Below are positions 8,632 through 17,365 of a DNA stretch of 64,000 bases, one piece after another. Origin of the DNA: Daejeonella sp. H1SJ63 (lineage in GTDB: Bacteria > Bacteroidota > Bacteroidia > Sphingobacteriales > Sphingobacteriaceae); the NCBI RefSeq assembly GCF_029360775.1, contig NZ_JARKMZ010000027.1:1-64000 (forward strand), in the 5' to 3' direction. Within the stretch, counting starts at the first letter, position 1, and every line of letters starts with the position of its first letter. Position numbers and translations under genes: made by a program. The notes beneath the pieces were generated by a model. That model was not told the DNA's origin. It searched no databases and saw only the letters and a list, made by a program, of their open reading frames with translations.

Positions 8632-10056
8632 TTACCAGCCCGGATTTTGTGTCAGTTTAGGATTAATATCCAGTTCAAGCTGAGGGATCGGGAATAAATT
8701 ATGTTTAGCCTGATATCCCAGTGGACCTAATACAGTTGGCGCCATTCCCCATCTTTTCAGATCCATAAAGCGCTGAAATTCGAACATCAGTTCAACCTGT
8801 CTTTCTTTAACAATTGCGTCAAACATAGTTTGTTTCGTTCCTGTATCTGCAGTTGTCAGTACAGGCATCATAACAGACGGACGCTGGCGAACCTGATTCA
8901 CCGCTGCACGAGCCTTATCGATCTGATTTAACTCATTAGCTGCTTCTGCATACATCAACAATACATCTGCATAACGAATCAGTGGGTAATTGATACCACT
9001 TCCGTTAACATACATGATAGGCCACATACCCTTCTTAACTGCATAACCACTTGCAGACCATGTAGGGTTAAATATTGCTAAAGCTGCACTTACATTTGGT
9101 GCGAAAGTATCACCGGCTTTGAATATAGACATACCTCTGCGTGGGTCACTCGGATCAAAAGCATCAAATGCCCTTTTGGTAGCCAAAGTAGAACCGGTAG
9201 CTCCATTTACTGCAGGAAGCATTGTACCGTTTTTATTATTCGCTCCACTTCCACCAATATCTGCAAACTGTACTTCAAAAACTGATTCCTTATTGTTCTC
9301 AAAAGAACGGTGCCATACTTCCTGGAAATTGTCCATCAGTCCATATTTGCCCGAAGCAATAACCAGACTAAAGTACTTCTCTGCATTAGTATAATCCTTA
9401 TTATACAAATAAACCTTTCCGAGCAGTGCCTGAGCTGCACCTTTGGTGGCTCTTCCTAAATTATTGCCGCTATAAGAAACAGGCAAACCTGCTTCAGCAG
9501 CCACAAGATCTGCAATAATTACTTTAGTAATATCAGCAACCGGAGTTCTTGCAACTAAAGCCGCATCTGTATTTGCTAAAGGCTCAGTAACCAATGGTAC
9601 TGCACCAAACAAATTGGTGAGGGTAAAATAATTCAGAGCTCTCAAAAATTTGGCTTCACCTAAATATTGATTCTTAAGTGCATCAGTCATATTGATTGAA
9701 GGTACATTTTTGATAACTGCATTAGACCTGATTATCCCCTGATACAATCCACTATAGGTAGAGTGGATTTGAGTCAGAGCAGGGTAATAAGTAAAATTAT
9801 TATACTCCAATGGTGTTGTATTGGATAACACAAGATCACCGGAAGGGACATCATTAATTCTTAAGAGGTTTTCACTCCAGGATGACTGAAGTGATACATA
9901 TATTGCATTTACTCCAAGTTGTGCCCGTTCTTCAGAATTGTAGAATCCATCTTCTGTCAATGCATCAGGTGGAGATTTTTCCAGAAATTCCTTACTACAA
10001 CCACTAAATAATAACAATACTATGAAGGTCGTTATTAGACTTTTTAGCTTTTTCAT
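8632..10056 (-). CDS. SusD/RagB family outer-membrane nutrient-binding lipoprotein
   Basis: 474 aa. Lipoprotein signal with lipobox LLFSGC; Cys20 is the lipidated residue. A SusD-like N-terminal region follows (FLEKSPPDALTEDGFYNSEERA), then TPR-type helices, and a C-terminal RagB/SusD part with the typical segment LIRYADVLLMYAEAANEL. SusD proteins form a lid on the SusC channel at the cell surface and bind the substrate. It lies 62 bp downstream of the susC-type gene on the same strand. The ligand cannot be read from the sequence; the downstream peptidase and amidohydrolases suggest a peptide or amino-sugar-like compound rather than a plain glycan. Confidence 0.93.
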   Translation of the reverse strand: MKKLKSLITTFIVLLLFSGCSKEFLEKSPPDALTEDGFYNSEERAQLGVNAIYVSLQSSWSENLLRINDVPSGDLVLSNTTPLEYNNFTYYPALTQIHSTYSGLYQGIIRSNAVIKNVPSINMTDALKNQYLGEAKFLRALNYFTLTNLFGAVPLVTEPLANTDAALVARTPVADITKVIIADLVAAEAGLPVSYSGNNLGRATKGAAQALLGKVYLYNKDYTNAEKYFSLVIASGKYGLMDNFQEVWHRSFENNKESVFEVQFADIGGSGANNKNGTMLPAVNGATGSTLATKRAFDAFDPSDPRRGMSIFKAGDTFAPNVSAALAIFNPTWSASGYAVKKGMWPIMYVNGSGINYPLIRYADVLLMYAEAANELNQIDKARAAVNQVRQRPSVMMPVLTTADTGTKQTMFDAIVKERQVELMFEFQRFMDLKRWGMAPTVLGPLGYQAKHNLFPIPQLELDINPKLTQNPGW

Positions 10057-10118
10057 TTTTTTATACTTTAAATTTCTTAATGACTTAATTATCAGAATAA
10101 ATTGAAGTTCTAATTACC

Positions 10119-13100
10119 TTAGAAGGTTAAATTAACTCCTAATGAATACACAGTTGGTATCGGAGTTGAACCTGTGTCTACTCCAAATCCCAGCGGACTC
10201 ATTGAATCGTCATTAAAGCCTAAACCACCCAGGGTATCCGCATTATAATTTGGATACTTTGTGATAGTAAATAGGTTCTGTCCATTAAAATAAATTCTTG
10301 CATTTCTGGCACCAATTCTCTTAATCATACTTTGCGGTATGGTGTAGCCAATCTGGAAATTCTGCATTCTAAGGAAATCTGCATCAAGAACATATCTTGA
10401 CTGACCACGGTTGTTTTGATTGGTATCACCACGAACTGCTCTTGGTAAAGTATTGGATGTACCAGGACCTTTCCAGCGATTCAATACAGTGGTCTTGTTA
10501 TTCCACTCACCTTGCATCGTCTCTAAATAAACTCCCTGAGCATCATAAAGCTGTTTACCTTGTGTACCATAAAAACTCATGTTGATATCAAAGCCTTTAA
10601 ATGTTGCATCTGCAGAGAATCCATAATCAAAATCAGCCCATGGATCGCCAATGTTTGTCCGGTCATTTGCATCAACCTTTCCATCTCCATTGATATCCCT
10701 GAATCTTACATCACCTGGTTTTGCTCCCGGCTGACTTGCATGAGCATTAATTTCAGCCTGAGTCTGGAAAATACCATCAGAAATATGTCCATAAAAATGC
10801 GACATAGGCATACCCGGCATAGTACGAACAAAAGTTCCTGAGTAATAAACGTTCTCAAGAAGATTAATGATACTGCTTCCAGCTCCAAGTGAAAGCACTT
10901 TGTTTCTCACAGTTGAAAGATTAGCAGAAACACCATACTTCAATTCACCTGCATTACCACGGTAAGCGGCAAGGAATTCAAATCCCTTGTTCTGTAGCTC
11001 AGCGGCATTTTGGTATGGTCCTGAATCACGTGCAAATCCTGTAACGGTAGATATAGGGGTACGAACGAGAATTCCATCGGTATTTTTAACCCAGTAATCA
11101 GCTGTAAAAGTGATTTTATTCTGAAGTAAACTTAAATCAACTCCAATGTTTGATTGGGTAGTTCTCTCCCAGCGTAAATTTGGATTACCAAGGGTATTTA
11201 CAACAGCAGCCGGAGCTAAAGCATCAGCTCCAAAGAAATAACGCGAGTTAGTTGAAACTACAGTCTGGTTACTATAATTACCTATGTCCTGGTTACCCAA
11301 TTGCCCCCAGCTTGTTCTTAGCTTCAATCCACTGATAAGCTTTGAATCTTTCAGGAAGTTTTCCTGATCCAGATTCCACCCAACTGCAATTGAAGGGAAA
11401 TTACCATATCTGTTGGTTGAACCAAACCTTGACGAGCCATCCCGGCGAATGGTTGCAGTAACAAGATATTTTTCAAAAAGGGTAATGTTAGCCCTTCCTA
11501 AAAATGACCTTAATGAGTTTTCTGCCTGATTTCCATCAATTGTAAAAGCTCCGGTTCCGGCACTTAATACCTGAATGTCATTACTTGGGAAATCCCTTCT
11601 GTTACCAGAAATAGTATTAAAGAAGAAATTTTGCTGAGTATAACCTGCCAATAAATTAACACGATAATTTTTAGCGATTACCTTATTGTAAGACAATGTG
11701 TTTTCAATCAGATACTCATAAGATTCTGACAATCTTTCTGTAAGCGACCTTATATTACTACCCCTGTTATTCATCTGGAATCGTGGAACATAGTTTTTGA
11801 AACGCCGGTTACCAAAGTTCAGACCTGCATTAATCTTGAATTCCAGATCAGGTATTATCTTATAAGCTGCATATGCACTTCCAATTAGCTTATTGTTCCA
11901 GGTATAGGCACGGTTCATATCACGACGGCCTAAGATATTATCCCTGTTATTAACACCGGTTACTGCCGGAGATGGACCTGCATAACCGCTATCATTATTA
12001 GGGTCGTATACAGGCATAGTAGGCGCTGCACCCATCATATAAGCTAAATCAAGGTTATTACCAAAATTCAGGTTCAGCCCCTGGTCCCTACTCGCTATTA
12101 ACGATTGACCAATAGTTAACTTGCCTATTTTAAACTCAGTTTTTACTCTGGAGTAATAACGCTTAAACGTACGGAAGGCCAAAACGCTTTCCTGATCAAA
12201 AACACCACCGGATATCGCATATTTAGCATTCGGATTTCCTCCGGAAACTGATATTGAATGATCCTGAATCGGGGCCGGATTAATCGCCTCATCCTGCCAG
12301 TCAGTACTGGTTTTAAGGTTATTCGGATCGTTCATGGCTGGCTGTAAAGGATAAAAATTACCATTTACGTGAGCCTCATTAATCACATCTGCCATTTGCT
12401 GAGAATTCAGCAATGGAATAAACTTGTTAAATGACTGAATACCGTAGTATGAATTAAAACTGATAGAAGGAACGCGATCTGCTCCACTCTTTGTGGTAAG
12501 CAGGATCACACCATTTGCAGATCTTGAACCATAAATAGCTGCAGCAGATCCGTCTTTCAGAACAGTTGTTGACTCGATATCATTAGGATTAATACTATTA
12601 ATATCTCCGGCCTCCATTGGCATACCGTCTACAACATATAAAGGGCCAGAACTACCAAATGTGTTTAGTCCTCTGATTCTGACATTGACTCCTTCTCCCG
12701 GATCTCCTGAAGTACTTGTAAAAGTAACCCCGGCAACCTTACCCTGAAGGGCCTGGTTAATATTGGAAAATGCCTGATCTTTAATATCCTTAGAGGTTAC
12801 TGAAACAACAGAACCGGTCAAATCACTTTTCTTTTGAGTTCCGTATCCTACCACAACCACTTCCTGTAAGGCTTCAGTGCTTTGGCTTAGCTGAACATTC
12901 AGAGAAGTACGACCGCCGATAGAAACTTCCTGCGTAGTATAACCAACATAGGTAAATACAAGAGTAGTTGAACCATCGGGTGCATTGATGGTAAAATTAC
13001 CATTAACATCAGTGCTTACACCAACAGCAGTTCCTTTCACTTTTACACTAACACCGATCAGTGCTTCGCCTTTAGTGTCAGTAACTTTACCTCTGATTTC

Positions 13101-13523
13101 TGCCGGAGGAGCTTTTTCAGTCAGTGTTTCAATACCGATAAGAGGAACAGCCACATTTTCAGCAGCTTTCTTCTGTACGATAATTGTATTATTACTAATT
13201 GTGTAAGTTAAAGACTGGTTAGAAAATGATCTTTCCAATACATCCCTCAGAGGAGCATTACTTACATGTATACTAACCGGCCTGGCCTCATTGATCAGGG
13301 GAGTAATATACACCAAATCATAACCCGTCTGGGTTCCAATTTCTTTCAGCACGGTTTCAAGTTTAGCGTTCTTAAACTTTAAACTCACCGTCTGAGAGTA
13401 CGTTTCAGCACTGCTTACCTGAAGCAGAACTGTGACCAATAAAACAAAAGTCAGTTTTATCATCAACAATAGCTTTATTATGTAGTCAGAGGGCCTACAT
13501 AATGTTAATGAATCGAATTTCAT
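10119..13523 (-). CDS. SusC/RagA family TonB-linked outer-membrane transporter with STN domain
   Basis: 1134 aa. A signal region at residues 20-43 is followed by a secretin/TonB short N-terminal (STN) domain (residues about 50-115), a carboxypeptidase-regulatory-like domain (about 143-218), the TonB box EVVVVGYGTQ, a plug domain (VRIRGLNTFG, YVVDGMP, LKDGSAAAIYGSRSANGVI) and a C-terminal beta barrel. The STN domain marks it as a trans-envelope signalling receptor that talks to the FecR anti-sigma factor encoded upstream. It forms the uptake pore with the SusD protein encoded next. Length is normal for the family. Confidence 0.95.
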   Translation of the reverse strand: MKFDSLTLCRPSDYIIKLLLMIKLTFVLLVTVLLQVSSAETYSQTVSLKFKNAKLETVLKEIGTQTGYDLVYITPLINEARPVSIHVSNAPLRDVLERSFSNQSLTYTISNNTIIVQKKAAENVAVPLIGIETLTEKAPPAEIRGKVTDTKGEALIGVSVKVKGTAVGVSTDVNGNFTINAPDGSTTLVFTYVGYTTQEVSIGGRTSLNVQLSQSTEALQEVVVVGYGTQKKSDLTGSVVSVTSKDIKDQAFSNINQALQGKVAGVTFTSTSGDPGEGVNVRIRGLNTFGSSGPLYVVDGMPMEAGDINSINPNDIESTTVLKDGSAAAIYGSRSANGVILLTTKSGADRVPSISFNSYYGIQSFNKFIPLLNSQQMADVINEAHVNGNFYPLQPAMNDPNNLKTSTDWQDEAINPAPIQDHSISVSGGNPNAKYAISGGVFDQESVLAFRTFKRYYSRVKTEFKIGKLTIGQSLIASRDQGLNLNFGNNLDLAYMMGAAPTMPVYDPNNDSGYAGPSPAVTGVNNRDNILGRRDMNRAYTWNNKLIGSAYAAYKIIPDLEFKINAGLNFGNRRFKNYVPRFQMNNRGSNIRSLTERLSESYEYLIENTLSYNKVIAKNYRVNLLAGYTQQNFFFNTISGNRRDFPSNDIQVLSAGTGAFTIDGNQAENSLRSFLGRANITLFEKYLVTATIRRDGSSRFGSTNRYGNFPSIAVGWNLDQENFLKDSKLISGLKLRTSWGQLGNQDIGNYSNQTVVSTNSRYFFGADALAPAAVVNTLGNPNLRWERTTQSNIGVDLSLLQNKITFTADYWVKNTDGILVRTPISTVTGFARDSGPYQNAAELQNKGFEFLAAYRGNAGELKYGVSANLSTVRNKVLSLGAGSSIINLLENVYYSGTFVRTMPGMPMSHFYGHISDGIFQTQAEINAHASQPGAKPGDVRFRDINGDGKVDANDRTNIGDPWADFDYGFSADATFKGFDINMSFYGTQGKQLYDAQGVYLETMQGEWNNKTTVLNRWKGPGTSNTLPRAVRGDTNQNNRGQSRYVLDADFLRMQNFQIGYTIPQSMIKRIGARNARIYFNGQNLFTITKYPNYNADTLGGLGFNDDSMSPLGFGVDTGSTPIPTVYSLGVNLTF

Positions 13524-13651
13524 ATATTTGCGTGTTTGGGTTTAGTTAATACTTGTTCACTACATGTTGTTTGGTAGCCCAACGTTTAGCCAGGAGCGTT
13601 GCAACCGCTTCTGGTTTTTTTGGATTACCATTTTCATTTACGAAGTCTGTT

Positions 13652-14857
13652 TCATCGCATAACGGTAATCCTCCTTCCTTCAACTTTAAAATGAACTGCA
13701 TTGGTAAGCTGTAATGCATCAAGCACCTCAGTGATATCCTTTGATCTGGAGATATTACCTCCAAAACCAACTTCAGGAATTTCACCGTTGTAGCTGACTT
13801 CTACATTATACCATCTCGACAATTTTCTCATGATACTGTGTATATCTTCATTCTTAAACAAAAAATACCCGTTCTTCCAGGCAATTACCTCTTCTGTATC
13901 TGCCTCAATTACCTTAGGTTTTAATTCATTTGGCTGAAACTGCTGACCTGGCGTAAGCAGAACCACCTTATCCTTATAAATAATCTTTACAGATCCCTCA
14001 ATCAGTGTCGTTTTAATAGTCTCTTCATCCCCATAAGAGTTAATATTAAACTGAGTGCCCAGGACTTCAACAATCTGATCTTTGGTAATTACCTTAAAAG
14101 GCTTATTCTTATTACTGGCAACATCAAAAAACGCTTCTCCACTCAACTCAACTTCTCTGGTATTTCCACTAAATAAAGCAGGAAAACGTAAGGAAGAGGC
14201 TGAGTTCAGCCATACTTTACTACCATCCGGAAGATTTACCTGATACTTGCCCCCTACAGGTGTTTCTATCTTATTATAAATTATGTCTTCAGTAATTTCC
14301 AGAGTCTCATCTCCATCAGAATGCGAAAATGTATAGAGTAATTCGCCATCAGATGTTTTCTGAATGCTTACACCTGCCTGATTAGCCAAAACACCATTTT
14401 TTGCATTATCCAGAATAATCCTTGAACCGTCTGAAAGTGTTAATACTGCCTTATCGCCTCCGGGTTCTATAACTACAGGTTTAGCAATCTTTTTCACTGC
14501 AACCACCGGCTGAATTTGAGTTTCTTTTGAATAAAAAAATAAACCAATTGCAAAAACTACAATGATACTTGCAGCAATCCCAATCTTATACCATAAGCTC
14601 CGGGTAGATTTTTCATTCCGGGAATCTTCTTCAGAAGGAATTGAGCTGATAATATTTTTATAGAGAAGTTCCTTCTCATCATCACTTAAATCTTCATAGC
14701 TCTTAATATTTCTGAAAACATAATCAACAGCATGATTCAACTCATCATCCTCGCCGGAGGTTGACCGTATATAATCAAAAAGCTGCTCGTATTCAGCTCT
14801 GCTGATCTTACCTTCAACAAAAAGTCTTAAAAGCTCTTCTAATTTTCTTTGACTCAT
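13652..14857 (-). CDS. FecR-family anti-sigma factor
   Basis: 401 aa. A cytoplasmic N-terminal segment (residues 1-75) precedes one membrane helix near residues 86-106 (IGIAASIIVVFAIGLFFY), a periplasmic FecR domain (about 185-280, IETPVGGKYQVNLPDG) and a C-terminal DUF4974 domain (about 320-400, IMRKLSRWYNVEVSY). It senses the loaded SusC receptor through its STN domain and controls the sigma factor encoded 91 bp upstream. The order sigma, FecR, SusC, SusD is the standard Bacteroidetes arrangement. The 128 bp between it and susC holds no convincing gene. Confidence 0.93.
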   Translation of the reverse strand: MSQRKLEELLRLFVEGKISRAEYEQLFDYIRSTSGEDDELNHAVDYVFRNIKSYEDLSDDEKELLYKNIISSIPSEEDSRNEKSTRSLWYKIGIAASIIVVFAIGLFFYSKETQIQPVVAVKKIAKPVVIEPGGDKAVLTLSDGSRIILDNAKNGVLANQAGVSIQKTSDGELLYTFSHSDGDETLEITEDIIYNKIETPVGGKYQVNLPDGSKVWLNSASSLRFPALFSGNTREVELSGEAFFDVASNKNKPFKVITKDQIVEVLGTQFNINSYGDEETIKTTLIEGSVKIIYKDKVVLLTPGQQFQPNELKPKVIEADTEEVIAWKNGYFLFKNEDIHSIMRKLSRWYNVEVSYNGEIPEVGFGGNISRSKDITEVLDALQLTNAVHFKVEGRRITVMR

Positions 14858-14948
14858 ATTTATATCCTGTCATGCAGAATGATCAACAATACTAATACAC
14901 GCGGGAATTCGATAAGGACTAGTCGGCAGGAAAATATTTGTCAGAAAA

Positions 14949-15539
14949 TTATGACAGAACAGAGTCCAGAAAAAATATAAAGGTGAAAACTTTAAATAAA
15001 TGAGTCCTCAGAGTCTTTAATGCCGCTACAAGATGATTCTTCACAGTATTTTTGGAAATATTTAACTCCTGTGCAATTTCTTCATAAGTCAGGTCCTGAT
15101 GTCTGCTCATTCTGTAAACAAGCTGCTGCTGTTTGGGTAACTGAGCCAAAACACCTGCAGCAAATCTCTCAAGATCATCCAAAAGGACTACCTCTTCTGT
15201 TTCATTGCTAACCTTTTGCGTGTTCAGCCACATTTTTTCAATAGCACATTGAGAATTGGCAACTTGTCTGATAACATTCAGTGTAAGCCGGCGGGTAATT
15301 GTATAAAGATAGGGGGCAATAGGAAATTGCGTATCGAGTTTTGAGCGATTAAGCCAAAGGCTCAGAAAGACTTCCTGAACAACTTCATGACATGGTTCCT
15401 TGTCTTTAAGAAAACGATAGCTGAAATTAAATAATTTTCCGGAGTATAAATTGAAAACAATACGGAAAGCAGATTCATCGCCCTCCTTTATTCTGGAGAT
15501 GAGCTCAAAATCAGATATTTGTCCCATTTTGTTTTGCAT
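14949..15539 (-). CDS. ECF-type RNA polymerase sigma-70 factor (FecI-like)
   Basis: 196 aa. Region 2 is at about residues 25-90 (FNLYSGKLFNFSYRFLKD, EVVQEVFLSLW) and region 4 at about 130-185 (LPKQQQLVYRMSR, LTYEEIAQELNISKNTVKNHL). It probably drives transcription of the FecR/SusC/SusD operon when substrate engages the receptor. It is the first gene of the minus-strand block. The C-terminal TFIFFLDSVLS tail is hydrophobic, as in many Bacteroidetes homologues. Confidence 0.93.
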   Translation of the reverse strand: MQNKMGQISDFELISRIKEGDESAFRIVFNLYSGKLFNFSYRFLKDKEPCHEVVQEVFLSLWLNRSKLDTQFPIAPYLYTITRRLTLNVIRQVANSQCAIEKMWLNTQKVSNETEEVVLLDDLERFAAGVLAQLPKQQQLVYRMSRHQDLTYEEIAQELNISKNTVKNHLVAALKTLRTHLFKVFTFIFFLDSVLS

Positions 15540-15773
15540 AGTTTTCAGTAGACATCCTAAATATAGGTGAAAAAAAACATTAAGCTGTGTAATAATCTTA
15601 TTGTTTTTAACCTTATCATTAAAAAATTATAATTTTTAGACTTTTTTTATAAAAGTTTCTACTCTAAGGTATTATAAAAATAAAACGTAATTATTTCACG
15701 AAAAACATTCTCTAAATAATAGCAAAAGGCAAATCCATTTCCGGAGGAAAGAGGAGACACATATCCAGGAGGA

Positions 15774-15953
15774 ATGTCACAATATTTGCCAGAAACTATT
15801 TTACATCGTTCAAAAGCTGAATATTTCAGAAAAAAAGCCCGGAGTACTCTGTTAAAATACAAAACAGAGCTGATCAAACTTCTCAATTCGGGAAGAGCAA
15901 AATGGAATGCCGATATCAGGAGAATTTATAATATTAGCTCAGAACTTTATTAA
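15774..15953 (+). CDS. possible small basic protein, 59 aa
   Basis: An open frame begins MSQYLPETILHRSKAEYF and ends IYNISSELY, rich in Lys and Arg. It sits alone in the 595-bp gap between the sigma factor and asd. AGGAGG lies directly in front of the ATG, only about one base away, which is too close for a normal ribosome binding site. The composition looks protein-like, but there is no recognisable family. The rest of the gap (15540-15773 and 15954-16100) shows only AT-rich sequence. Confidence 0.25.
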   Translation: MSQYLPETILHRSKAEYFRKKARSTLLKYKTELIKLLNSGRAKWNADIRRIYNISSELY

Positions 15954-16100
15954 TTCCAGCCATCGAATTAACTCTGCAGGGGCTATCTAAGAAAAAGAAA
16001 GGAAATATCTTTAGGAGGAAGAAAACCGGAGCTATACTTAATTAAAAATAATTCCTCCGTTGTTAAATACATTAAAATGGAGCGGTTTGCTCAATAACAA

Positions 16101-16129
16101 TAGAGCCCTGAAATAAATTCAGGGCTCTA
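16101..16129 (-). terminator. rho-independent terminator of asd
   Basis: Stem TAGAGCCCTGAA with a perfect complement and a 5-nt loop, flanked by A/T-rich runs, directly after the asd stop codon at 16135. Confidence 0.85.
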
Positions 16130-16134
16130 TTATT

Positions 16135-17124
16135 TTATATCAGCTTCTTTGCCATCAGATATTCTGCTATCTGAACTGCATTGGTAGCAGCACCTTTTCT
16201 AAGGTTATCAGCAACAACCCAAAGATTAAGAGTTTTAGGCTGCGACTCATCCCTGCGAATACGTCCGACAAAAACCTCATCTCTCTCATGTGCATCCATT
16301 GGCATAGGATACTTCTGGTTTGCAGGATCATCCACTACAATAACTCCTTCTTCATTCTCAAGAATTGAACGGACTTCTGCAAGATCAAACTCATTTTCAA
16401 ACTCAATATTTACAGATTCTGAGTGACCGCCCATAACCGGGATACGTACAGTTGTTGCAGTCACCTGAATTGAATCATCACCCATGATTTTCTTGGTCTC
16501 AAGAATCATTTTCATTTCTTCCTTAGTATAGCCATTACTCAGGAACACATCGATCTGAGGAATAACATTCAGATCGATAGGGTAAGCATAAGCCATTGGC
16601 CCTTCAATCCCTTTACGCTCATTCATCAGCTGTTCAACCGCTTTCACTCCGGTACCTGTTACCGACTGATAAGTTGAAACAACAACACGTTTGATCTTAT
16701 ATTTATCATGAAGTGGCTTTAACACCACTACCATTTGTATAGTTGAACAGTTTGGATTTGCAATGATCTTATCCTGAGCGCTAAGTTCATTTGCATTTAC
16801 TTCAGGAACGATAAGCTTCTTTCCCGGATCCATCCGCCATGCAGATGAATTATCAATAACTGTTGTTCCCGCCTCAGCAAAGCGTGGAGCATTTTCCAGA
16901 GAAGTGCTTCCACCGGCAGAAAATAATGCCACATCAGGCTTCATTGCAATGGCATCATCCATAGTCACAACAGTATACTTCTTTCCCTTGAACTCGATCT
17001 GTTTACCAGCACTCTTGGCAGAGGCTACGGGGATCAATTCACTAACCGGGAAATTGCGCTCTGCTAAAACTTTTAACATCACCGAACCTACAAGGCCGGT
17101 AGCGCCTACTACTGCAACTTTCAT
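16135..17124 (-). CDS. asd: aspartate-semialdehyde dehydrogenase
   Basis: 329 aa. Reduces aspartyl phosphate to aspartate semialdehyde in the lysine, threonine, methionine and diaminopimelate pathways; cytoplasmic. The N-terminal NADP-binding motif is VGATGLVGSVML. The catalytic Cys lies in NPNCSTIQMV, and the base His is in the GGHSESV segment. Normal family length. It stands alone with its own terminator and is transcribed away from the long plus-strand gene at 17366. Confidence 0.95.
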   Translation of the reverse strand: MKVAVVGATGLVGSVMLKVLAERNFPVSELIPVASAKSAGKQIEFKGKKYTVVTMDDAIAMKPDVALFSAGGSTSLENAPRFAEAGTTVIDNSSAWRMDPGKKLIVPEVNANELSAQDKIIANPNCSTIQMVVVLKPLHDKYKIKRVVVSTYQSVTGTGVKAVEQLMNERKGIEGPMAYAYPIDLNVIPQIDVFLSNGYTKEEMKMILETKKIMGDDSIQVTATTVRIPVMGGHSESVNIEFENEFDLAEVRSILENEEGVIVVDDPANQKYPMPMDAHERDEVFVGRIRRDESQPKTLNLWVVADNLRKGAATNAVQIAEYLMAKKLI

Positions 17125-17365
17125 TTCTTAATTGTGTTTTTGTTAAAAAAATTTGAATAAAAAATTAATATCTATACAAAGATGTGAAAAAGTTTGGGCA
17201 TTCTAAGATTTCATCCCTCTAAGTATCAAAGATTAACATCATTGATACCAAATCTATCCTGCATTCATAATTTTTACCGTTAAATCACAATTTGAAGGCG
17301 CTGACTCATTCTGTAGAAAAACCAATGATCCTAACATTAATTTAATTCTGCAAAACACGGCAGAA

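Noticed and set aside
13546-13785. 79-codon minus-strand frame overlapping the end of the FecR gene
   Set aside because: It lies in a different frame over the conserved DUF4974 end of FecR and continues into the spacer; no recognisable domain.
15659-15886. 75-codon minus-strand frame in the sigma factor-asd gap
   Set aside because: Composition (Phe, Tyr, Cys-rich) looks like non-coding AT-rich sequence and it runs antisense to the more plausible 59-codon frame.
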